From positions 182,042 to 246,041 of the forward strand of contig JABFRB010000022.1 of the NCBI GenBank assembly GCA_013141385.1: a stretch of DNA of 64,000 nucleotides, read 5' to 3'. The DNA is from Bacteroidales bacterium. GTDB taxonomy: Bacteria > Bacteroidota > Bacteroidia > Bacteroidales > Tenuifilaceae. Both the position numbers and the translations under genes were made by a program. The notes below the pieces were generated by a model. It saw nothing but the letters and a program-made list of their open reading frames with translations, was not told the origin of the DNA and did not search any database. This document shows, piece after piece, positions 1 to 6,998 of the stretch. The stretch's first letter is position 1. The number at the start of each line of letters is the position of its first letter.

Positions 1-1549
1 CAAGTTGTAAATTAGCCAAGTTATTTAAAATACCTGCCACGATGGGTAAATATGTTTGAGGGTTGGTTTCAGCGAGGGTTCTTTCTATCGATAGTGCTTC
101 CTGATAAGATTGCTCTGCTTTCCCAAATTCATTTTTATCATTCTGTAAAACTGCCAAATTATTCAGGTTACCCGCCACATCGGGTAAATAGGTTTGGGGG
201 TTGGTTTCGGCGAGAGTTTTAAATATCGATAGTGCTTCCGTATAAGATTGTTCGGCTTTCTCAAATTCATTTTTAGATTGCAGTAAAACAGCCAAACAAT
301 TTAAGGTATCCGCCAAATCGGGTAAATAGGCATGGGGATTTGTTTCTACGAGAGTTCTTCTTATAGCTAAAGCTTCTTGATATGCCTGTTGTGCTTTCTC
401 AAATTCATTTTTTTTAGTTTGTTGAAAGTTTGCTAAATTATTTAGCGTAGTTGCTACATTTGGTAGATAGATTTTGGGGTTGGTTTCGGCGAGGGTTCGA
501 TATATCGAAAGGGTTTCCTGATAGGATTGTTCGGCTTCTCCAAATTCATTTTTATCCTGCTGTAAAACAGCCAAATTATTTAAGGTAACAGCCAAATCAG
601 GTAAATAGATTTTGGGATTTGTTTCAACCAGAGTTCTCCTAATCGCTAAGGCTTCCTGATATGCTAGTTGTGCTTTTCCAAATTCATTTTTAGTTCGGTA
701 TAAATTTCCCAAATTAGTTATAGTCATTCCCACAAATGGGATAAAGGTTTTAGGATTGGTTTTGGAAAGAGTTTTGAATAAAGATAAAGCTTCCTGAAAT
801 ATTTGCTCGGCTTTTCCAAATTCATTTTTTTTACTCTTCAAAGTCGCCAAATTGTTTAAAATCCCTGCAACATTTGGTAAATAGGTTTTGGGATTGGTTT
901 CGGCTAGGATTCGGCATACCGAAAGTAACTCCTCATAGAGAGGTTCCGATTTATTATTTTGATTGTGTTTTCCTAAAAAACTAGCAAAGAAGTATAGGTT
1001 TTCGGCGTTTCTTTCCGAGCGTAGGGATAATTCGAAGTACTCTATTGTTTTTTCAAAGCGATTCTCCAACTCAAAATCAATTGCGGTTAGCATTGCAAGT
1101 ACCAAATATTCATTGGCATTGTTATGCAAATCCTCTATGTTTTGCTGGGACTGGTTTTGCAGTTCCGATTTGCGTTTCAGTAGCTTCTCCTGTTCTGTTC
1201 CAATCTGTTCGGTATCTAGTATAGCCCGTGCCTCCTTAAACTTCCCCTCGTTAAAAAGCTGCTGGGCGGTTTTTAACCTTTCGGTATCAATTACTATTTT
1301 CTGGAATGTTTCGGCAAGCGAAATAACCCCTTTTTTGAAACCCTCAAGTTTATCTTCCTCTTCCTGTAATTCTTGATTATATTGGATTTTTTTCTCGGTA
1401 GTCTTAGCTAATTCTATAAGCTCTTTTAACCGGGAAATGTTCTTTTCCATATCCAGATATTCTATGCTTTTATAGTAGTTATCCCCTAATTGAACATTAC
1501 CCGCATTTATAGTACCTGCGTTTATATTTTTTGAATTAATTGTTTCCAT
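1..1549 (-). CDS. TPR-repeat protein, C-terminus cut by window edge
   Basis: The frame is open from the ATG at 1549 down to base 1, so at least 516 residues are present and the C-terminus is missing. The protein starts with an Asn/Gly-rich motif (NSKNINAGTINAGNVQLGD), followed by about 170 residues of charged, coiled-coil-like helix, then tandem 46-residue TPR-like units (DNA period 138 bp, one unit 141 bp). Each unit carries a pattern like NEFGKAEQxYQEAL followed by ETNPxTYLPxVA and LNNLA. At least six spaced copies of the NEF(G/E)KA block are visible. TPR arrays of this kind bind other proteins. The gene upstream on the same strand encodes a protein that ends in the same Asn/Gly motif, so the two probably act together. 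No enzyme domain is visible in the part present; one could lie beyond the edge. The function is unknown. Confidence 0.85.
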   Translation of the reverse strand, partial: METINSKNINAGTINAGNVQLGDNYYKSIEYLDMEKNISRLKELIELAKTTEKKIQYNQELQEEEDKLEGFKKGVISLAETFQKIVIDTERLKTAQQLFNEGKFKEARAILDTEQIGTEQEKLLKRKSELQNQSQQNIEDLHNNANEYLVLAMLTAIDFELENRFEKTIEYFELSLRSERNAENLYFFASFLGKHNQNNKSEPLYEELLSVCRILAETNPKTYLPNVAGILNNLATLKSKKNEFGKAEQIFQEALSLFKTLSKTNPKTFIPFVGMTITNLGNLYRTKNEFGKAQLAYQEALAIRRTLVETNPKIYLPDLAVTLNNLAVLQQDKNEFGEAEQSYQETLSIYRTLAETNPKIYLPNVATTLNNLANFQQTKKNEFEKAQQAYQEALAIRRTLVETNPHAYLPDLADTLNCLAVLLQSKNEFEKAEQSYTEALSIFKTLAETNPQTYLPDVAGNLNNLAVLQNDKNEFGKAEQSYQEALSIERTLAETNPQTYLPIVAGILNNLANLQL

Positions 1550-1602
1550 AATCTGTTTTATAAGTATCTGTTTAAATTACTATTTCGAAAAGCAAACTTA
1601 GG

Positions 1603-1730
1603 TGTCATTGGCTTCGCCGAACTCGTAAACTCGGTTCCGGGTGAAGTCCCAGAATCTATATATAAACAATGGGATTCCTGCATTCGCAGGAACCGAGCTC
1701 ATTTTGCGAGTTCGCCGCAAGGCAATGACA
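1603..1730. repeat. Inverted-repeat element (MITE/REP-like), about 128 bp
   Basis: The ends are imperfect inverted repeats. TGTCATTG with GAACTCG and CTCGGTTCC in the left arm (1603-1638) is mirrored by GGAACCGAG, GCGAGTTCG and CAATGACA in the right arm (1689-1730). The centre holds a small hairpin, TTCCTGC-ATTC-GCAGGAA. It lies between two minus-strand genes and contains no ORF. The structure is seen directly; that it is a mobile, non-autonomous element is inferred. Confidence 0.6.
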
Positions 1731-1772
1731 GTACAAAGGTTTGATTTTGTAATTTAAGAGAATACACATTAT

Positions 1773-2180
1773 CTATTTATTATCGCCAAGCCTAAAATTA
1801 CCACCACCAGTATTTACATTCCCAGTGTTTACATTTTTGCTGTTGGTTATGTTATTTATAATTTTTGCACCCTCTTTTGTTTTCGATATCTTCTCAAAAA
1901 TCTCTTTAATGTGCTGTTTTGCTGCGGGAGTTTCTTCCAAACCTACCTCCAAAACCGATTCTACTGCTTTTTGCCTAGCGGGGCTATCGGCTTTCTCTTT
2001 TAGCTGGGTAATTACCTCTTTTTCGCTTCCATCATCATTTAAAAAAAGAGGTCTTATCCAACTTACAGCAGCCTTGGTTAAATCGGAAAGAAATTCGTCT
2101 ACCGATTTATCTTTCGAGAGCCTTACGCCCAAATAAGTTACAATACTGCTTATCATTACAGCTGTGGTTAATGGTTCCAT
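1773..2180 (-). CDS. Small helical protein with C-terminal Asn/Gly motif
   Basis: A 135-residue protein of unknown family. Residues 1-45 form a hydrophobic helix region (AVMISSIVTYLG), residues 50-110 are charged helices (KEVITQLKEKAD, KQHIKEIFEKISKTKE), and the last 25 residues form a low-complexity tail (NSKNVNTGNVNTGGGNF then RLGDNK). The tail matches the N-terminus of the TPR protein encoded just downstream on the same strand (NSKN, N-x-G spacing, LGDN). The architecture, a short helical domain plus an N-x-N-x-G strand motif, resembles adaptor proteins found beside TPR or NTPase proteins in bacterial conflict systems; this comparison is from memory and is an inference. The gap to the TPR gene is 223 bp and holds an inverted-repeat element. 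Confidence 0.7.
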   Translation of the reverse strand: MEPLTTAVMISSIVTYLGVRLSKDKSVDEFLSDLTKAAVSWIRPLFLNDDGSEKEVITQLKEKADSPARQKAVESVLEVGLEETPAAKQHIKEIFEKISKTKEGAKIINNITNSKNVNTGNVNTGGGNFRLGDNK

Positions 2181-2216
2181 GGGTTATTGAGTTATTGGTT
2201 ATTGAGTTATTGGGTG

Positions 2217-2260
2217 ATTTTGTGGCTATTATAAAATTTCTGCCACCAAAACACGAAAAC
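2217..2260. repeat. 44-bp direct repeat, copy 1
   Basis: This 44-bp segment recurs at 2883-2926 with one mismatch (C versus T in the middle). Each copy can fold on itself because TTTTG-TGGC pairs with GCCACCAAAA with one bulge. The two copies flank yccF. Confidence 0.75.
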
Positions 2261-2484
2261 GCAAAGTTTAATCACATCCTCGTTCAAATTTCCATTCCGA
2301 AGATACAACAATCTTCTATTCGCTAAAATTATTTTCTACCATTTACATTTTACATCACAGCATCACAGCAAAACAGTCTCACTGCATCACAGCATCTCCC
2401 AATAATTTCGGATACAGTAGATTTATATATACATATTGTTTCTTGCTAAGAACTTACGTTGACTTATTTTTATATTTTTGCTTA

Positions 2485-2853
2485 ATGAAGATTCTTGGAA
2501 ATATTATTTGGCTGCTATTCGGTGGAATATTTATTTTCATCGAGTACTTGGTTGGCGGGCTGGTGCTCTGTATAACCATTATTGGTATTCCTTTCGGATT
2601 ACAGGTGTTTAAACTCGCATTCGTTTCGCTTTGGCCTTTTGGAACGAATATAGAAAGCAATCCGAATTCAAACGGTTGCCTGAATGTTTTAATGAACATT
2701 ATCTGGCTAATCTTTGGTGGTATTTGGATTGCGCTAAGCCATGTAGTTATTGGACTTTTACTGGCAATCACTATTATTGGAATTCCGTTCGCTTTGCAAC
2801 ATTTTAAACTTGCGGCTGTTGCGCTATCACCATTTGGCAAAACAATTAGGTAA
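2485..2853 (+). CDS. yccF: YccF-domain inner-membrane protein
   Basis: A 122-residue membrane protein made of two tandem YccF domains. Each repeat has N-I-I-W-L-x-F-G-G, a membrane helix, then I-T-I-I-G-I-P-F and a terminal PFG (about residues 3-55 and 67-120). The internal duplication is typical of the family, whose role is undefined. I chose the ATG at 2485 because the protein then begins directly at the first repeat; the frame is open to an upstream ATG at 2443 but the extra 14 residues do not fit the family. Near-identical 44-bp repeats lie on both sides of the gene. Confidence 0.88.
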   Translation: MKILGNIIWLLFGGIFIFIEYLVGGLVLCITIIGIPFGLQVFKLAFVSLWPFGTNIESNPNSNGCLNVLMNIIWLIFGGIWIALSHVVIGLLLAITIIGIPFALQHFKLAAVALSPFGKTIR

Positions 2854-2882
2854 TCTTTTTGGTGTATTTTGGTGACTTGGTA

Positions 2883-2926
2883 ATTTTGTGGCTATTATAA
2901 AATTTTTGCCACCAAAACACGAAAAC
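2883..2926. repeat. 44-bp direct repeat, copy 2
   Basis: Second copy of the repeat at 2217-2260, 666 bp further on, same orientation, one mismatch. It lies 29 bp after the yccF stop. Confidence 0.75.
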
Positions 2927-3118
2927 ACAAAATATCACAAAAACAAGATGCTACAAATCAATAATAAAACTTAACCACGGAGTAAAATGAGTAAAGAACA
3001 CGAAGTACCAAAGAGTGGGAATGGCTTGTTAAGCCATTTCTTGACGACTTTGGGCTTTGCGTTAAAATAAGTTTATTAGTATTCTTTAAAAAATAGAGTT
3101 TTAACTAAAAAATAACAT

Positions 3119-5170
3119 ATGAAGCACTTTATTAATCTACTAACAATTCCAATCCTGTTAAGCATGGTACAGTGTAAGCAGCCAGAGCAAAAGATTGAAA
3201 GTTCACCTATTCGTGAGCAAACCATACAGTTGGTTAAACAGCAAATTATCGATAAATATGGTGAGGACTTTACCTTTAGGGCCGAACGTGGAGTAAAACA
3301 GGTTGCTGATCTTTGGCGGAAATCGGATGGAAACCTAGCGGAATTCGAAAGATTCTGCATATACAGGTTTATTCCAAATGATACCGAGCTTGAGCAACTT
3401 TTCAATAAGCTATCCAATGGATTAGAGGTGCTAAATGGGAGTTTTATTAAGATAAAAAAGGATCTTCGCAAGCCAGTTGACCTTGATTTAGGGTCAATTA
3501 CCAATATTGATGAGATATTCGCTGGTTTTGATGCTAGTGCGCACCTAACCGAAGATTTGCTAGCAAATAAAGTGGCATTTATCATAGCCCTAAACTTCCC
3601 ACAATACTCTTTAAAGGAGAAAACCGAGCTAAGTAGCAAATGGTCACGTAGGGATTGGGCGTATGCTCGTATGGGCGATGCTTTTACATCAAGAGTTCCA
3701 GCAGAGCTAATCCAGGGCAACAGCGTAGCCAGCTCCAATGCCGATGGGTATATCAGCGAATATAATATTAAACTTGGATATTTGGTAAACGATAAGAACG
3801 AAAAGCTATTCCCCGAAGATCTATCATTAATCACCCACTGGGGAATTCGCGATGAGTTGAAATCCCAATATGCCAATAAAGATGGTGGACTTGAGCGTCA
3901 AAAAATGATTTATCAGGTAATGAAACGAATCATCGACCAATCAATCCCATCGGAGGTAATCAATAGCAAGCAGTACCTATGGAATCCTTACTCAAACGTA
4001 ATTACAAAGGACGGTCAACCAGTAGTTGCCATTGCTGAACCCGATACACGCTATCAGCATATCATTAACCTATTTAAATCGCTCCAAGCGCAGGATAAGT
4101 ATTACCCAACAATGCCTACCTATATCCAACGTCAATTTGAAGCATCCCTGGAGATTCCTGTTGATGATGTTGAGAAACTTTTTATCGAGTTACTCTCCTC
4201 AAAGGAGGTGCGTGATCTTGGTAAACTGATTAGCAAAAGGCTTGGTCGTAACCTTGAACCATTCGATATCTGGTACGATGGGTTTAAGGCTCGTAGCGGA
4301 ATCCCTGCCGAAAAGTTGGATGAGGTTGTTGGAAAAAAATTCACCAGTGCACTAGCATTTCAGAATGAGATTCCTAACTTCCTAACCACACTTGGCTGGA
4401 GTAAGGAGAAGGCTAAATTCTTTGCCGATAGAATTAGGATTGAAGGTGCACGTGGTTCCGGTCATGCTTGGGGAGCAGAGATGCGTAACGGTGATGTTGC
4501 ACTTCTTCGTGCCCGTATCAAAAGTACTGGCATGGACTACAAGGGCTTTAATATTGCATCGCATGAGTTTGGGCATAATATAGAGCAAACCATCACCCTT
4601 CAAGATGTTGATTACTATATGATGCATGGTGTTCCGAATACTGCATTCACAGAAGCTTTGGCGTTTGTTTTCCAAAAACGTGACCTTGAGCTACTCGGTA
4701 TGAAAGAATCGAGCCCTGTTAAGGATCAACTAATGGCTCTTGATAATCTATGGAATTGCTACGAGATTATGGGAGTATCGCTTGTTGATATCAACCTATG
4801 GAAATGGCTCTACAGTAACCCAAATGCCAATGCAGCGCAGGTTAAAGAGGCCACAATATCAATTGCAAAGGATATTTGGAATAAGTACTATGCCGATTTG
4901 TTTGGCACAAAGGACGAGACTATCCTTGCCATTTACTCGCACATGGTTGATAGCCCACTTTACCTTTCGGCTTACCCAATTGGACATCTTATCGATTTTC
5001 AGCTTGAAAAACAGCTAGTAGGAAAATCATTCTCGGGTGAGGTACAGCGTATCTATGAGCAGGGTAAGTTAATTCCACAGGTTTGGATGAAGGGTGCTAC
5101 TGGCGAACCGTTATCGAATAAACCAATATTGGAGGCATCTGCAAAGGCAATTGAAATGCTTTCCAAATAA
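3119..5170 (+). CDS. Zinc metallopeptidase lipoprotein, M3-like gluzincin
   Basis: A 683-residue exported peptidase. The N-terminus (MKHFINLLTIPILLSMVQC) looks like a lipoprotein signal with Cys19, although Gln at -1 is atypical. The catalytic site is HEFGH at residues 482-486, where two His bind zinc and Glu483 is the base; Glu512 in FTEALAF is the likely third zinc ligand. The spacing and the all-helical character suggest a family near peptidase M3 (oligopeptidase type), but I cannot name the subfamily. The gene is monocistronic: a repeat-rich gap precedes it, and an inverted repeat and a terminator-like hairpin follow. Substrate unknown; a role in peptide breakdown in the cell envelope is inferred. 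Confidence 0.8.
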   Translation: MKHFINLLTIPILLSMVQCKQPEQKIESSPIREQTIQLVKQQIIDKYGEDFTFRAERGVKQVADLWRKSDGNLAEFERFCIYRFIPNDTELEQLFNKLSNGLEVLNGSFIKIKKDLRKPVDLDLGSITNIDEIFAGFDASAHLTEDLLANKVAFIIALNFPQYSLKEKTELSSKWSRRDWAYARMGDAFTSRVPAELIQGNSVASSNADGYISEYNIKLGYLVNDKNEKLFPEDLSLITHWGIRDELKSQYANKDGGLERQKMIYQVMKRIIDQSIPSEVINSKQYLWNPYSNVITKDGQPVVAIAEPDTRYQHIINLFKSLQAQDKYYPTMPTYIQRQFEASLEIPVDDVEKLFIELLSSKEVRDLGKLISKRLGRNLEPFDIWYDGFKARSGIPAEKLDEVVGKKFTSALAFQNEIPNFLTTLGWSKEKAKFFADRIRIEGARGSGHAWGAEMRNGDVALLRARIKSTGMDYKGFNIASHEFGHNIEQTITLQDVDYYMMHGVPNTAFTEALAFVFQKRDLELLGMKESSPVKDQLMALDNLWNCYEIMGVSLVDINLWKWLYSNPNANAAQVKEATISIAKDIWNKYYADLFGTKDETILAIYSHMVDSPLYLSAYPIGHLIDFQLEKQLVGKSFSGEVQRIYEQGKLIPQVWMKGATGEPLSNKPILEASAKAIEMLSK

Positions 5171-5183
5171 AAATAAAAATATC

Positions 5184-5315
5184 TCACGCAAAGTCGCTAA
5201 GCCGCAAAGAAAGCAAGGTAGATGAAAAGTAAAGTTAAAATCGTAACTACATTTTGTTCGCAAAGGGAAAAAACTAATAGTTTTTTCTTCTTGGCGAACT
5301 TGGCGACTTTGCGTG
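5184..5315. repeat. Inverted-repeat element, 132 bp
   Basis: CACGCAAAGTCGC(T)AAG at the left end pairs with CTTGGCGACTTTGCGTG at the right end. The interior is AT-rich and has no ORF. Elements with CGCAAAG ends are common between genes in Bacteroidota, so this is likely a dispersed non-coding repeat. Confidence 0.6.
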
Positions 5316-5383
5316 AAATATTAATGCGAGAATAGCATGTATAATTAAATTTTTTATTTTCAAAAGAAATACTTACTAAAGTT

Positions 5384-5419
5384 AAAAGCTGTCTAGATTA
5401 TATTTAGGCAGCTTTTTCT
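5384..5419 (+). terminator. Rho-independent terminator candidate
   Basis: AAAGCTGTCT pairs with AGGCAGCTTT (one G-U pair) around a 12-base AT-rich loop and runs into TTTTTCTTTT. It lies about 215 bp after the metallopeptidase stop and 60 bp before the MutS-like gene. Confidence 0.6.
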
Positions 5420-5479
5420 TTTACAATACTCTATATAATCTATCTTTACTGTATATTTTATTTCTAATTAACCATTTTT

Positions 5480-6823
5480 ATGATAAAGCTAAATAAACTT
5501 GCCGTTGATAGACAAACACTTACTGAACTGGAAATTTTTCGAGATGATACCTCAGGCATGAATATATTTGATCTTCTGGATAGAACTGTAACAAGTGGAG
5601 GGAGAGATAACCTTAAAATTCAATTCCAAAATCCTTTTATCGGTGCAAGCGAAATTATTGCAATGCAGGATGCACTTAAAGCAATTTGTAAGGATATTGA
5701 AAAGTGGCAAATTCCTTTCACAAGGAAGCTTATGGATATGGTTGAGATTTACTACTTCGCAAAATGCGATACAGCTGTTAGCCAAAACTCTATAGGTAGA
5801 TTTATTGAGGGTTTGTTTTACAGAATAAAGCATAAGGATTATAAGGAAACGGCTATCCAAGGGACAAAAAATACCCTCCTCTTTTTAATTGAGATGAGTA
5901 AGTATGTTAACCGATTTGATCAACAAAAGCTACCAACACTTCTTCAAGAGATTTTAACAACAGTTAAGGAGATAATAAACGATAAGGATATTCAAATTGC
6001 TAGTAAGGTTGAGAATATCCAATCGCTTGGATTTATTGATTTAATAACAATCGATCAGTGGTTCCGTTCCACTCACAAGAACAAAATAACTACACTTATT
6101 GATATTGCCTATAGGCTAGATGTTTACACATCAATGGCTAAAACTGTAAATGAGCTAAATCTTACCTTTCCAGAAATTATTGACACAGAAAGCCCGGCTT
6201 TGGAGATAGAAGGGCTTTACCACCTTTTCCTTAAACAACCAATTTCCAACGATTTATCTTTCGAAACAGGCAAACATTTTCTCTTCCTCACCGGCCCTAA
6301 TATGGCAGGGAAAACAACATTCCTGAAATCGTATGGAATTGCAATTTACCTCGCACAGCTAGGAATGGGTGTACCTGCTAAGCGAATGAAAATATCCCCA
6401 TTTAATGCTCTTTTCAGCAGTTTAAATACAGCAGATAATCTTAGCATTGGTTATAGCTATTTCTATAGCGAGGTGATGAGGGTTCGAAAAGCTGCGGAAA
6501 CACTCCAAAAGGAGAAAAAGGTTTTTATGATTTTTGATGAGCTCTTTAAAGGAACAAATATTAAGGATGCTTTCGATGGTTCGATGCTTGTAATCAATGG
6601 GCTACTGAAATGGGATTCTGGCATGTTTGTTCTTGCATCGCACCTAACGGAACTATCAAAAAAGATAGACGATAAACCATCGGTTTTTTTCAGGTATTTC
6701 GATTCCTCTGTTGATAATGGACGACCTGTTTTTAACTATAAAATTCGTGAAGGTAAATCCGATGAACGCTTGGGTTTGATTATCCTGCAAAACGAAAAAA
6801 TTGAGGAACTGCTGACGCCATAG
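5480..6823 (+). CDS. MutS-like ATPase lacking the mismatch-binding domains
   Basis: A 447-residue protein with only the lever/core and ATPase parts of MutS. The Walker A motif GPNMAGKTT starts at residue 272, and FMIFDELFKGTN is the MutS-type Walker B and following loop. The first 250 residues are helical, like the MutS core. Mismatch-recognition domains I and II (including the Phe-x-Glu motif) are absent, as is the C-terminal Smr nuclease domain of MutS2. Short MutS paralogues of this kind are common in Bacteroidota and their role is unclear; mismatch repair should not be assumed. The gene stands alone. Confidence 0.85.
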   Translation: MIKLNKLAVDRQTLTELEIFRDDTSGMNIFDLLDRTVTSGGRDNLKIQFQNPFIGASEIIAMQDALKAICKDIEKWQIPFTRKLMDMVEIYYFAKCDTAVSQNSIGRFIEGLFYRIKHKDYKETAIQGTKNTLLFLIEMSKYVNRFDQQKLPTLLQEILTTVKEIINDKDIQIASKVENIQSLGFIDLITIDQWFRSTHKNKITTLIDIAYRLDVYTSMAKTVNELNLTFPEIIDTESPALEIEGLYHLFLKQPISNDLSFETGKHFLFLTGPNMAGKTTFLKSYGIAIYLAQLGMGVPAKRMKISPFNALFSSLNTADNLSIGYSYFYSEVMRVRKAAETLQKEKKVFMIFDELFKGTNIKDAFDGSMLVINGLLKWDSGMFVLASHLTELSKKIDDKPSVFFRYFDSSVDNGRPVFNYKIREGKSDERLGLIILQNEKIEELLTP

Positions 6824-6957
6824 GGAAAATGAAAAGAGAAAAGAGAAAAGAGAAAAATGATAAGCGAGATGGAGAGAGGAATGGATTTTAATTTTTCTGA
6901 TGATTCTGAGCACAAGATAATATCAAAAACTGTAGTTATTTCATTATAATTTATCCT

Positions 6958-6965
6958 TAAATTTG
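6958..6965 (+). promoter_or_regulatory. Candidate -7 promoter box (TAnnTTTG)
   Basis: TAAATTTG matches the Bacteroidota -7 consensus. No convincing -33 box is visible 20 bases upstream. Its position supports the ATG at 6999 rather than the TTG at 6963 as the GH35 start, because that TTG lies inside the box. Confidence 0.4.
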
Positions 6966-6998
6966 AGTAGATTCGAATTAGAAAAAAATGGATACTCT

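Larger units (their letters stand above)
5171..5479. other. Gene-free gap with an inverted repeat and a terminator
   Basis: No coding sequence is visible. It holds an inverted-repeat element (5184-5315) and a terminator-like hairpin (5384-5416), both listed separately. The rest is AT-rich sequence leading to the MutS-like gene. Confidence 0.7.

Noticed and set aside
963..1376. A 137-residue plus-strand ORF
   Set aside because: It lies inside the minus-strand TPR gene, whose 46-residue repeat structure proves the coding frame.
3076..3876. A 266-residue minus-strand ORF
   Set aside because: It lies wholly opposite the metallopeptidase gene, has no recognisable domain, and its composition (Ser/Leu-rich) is that of an antisense shadow.
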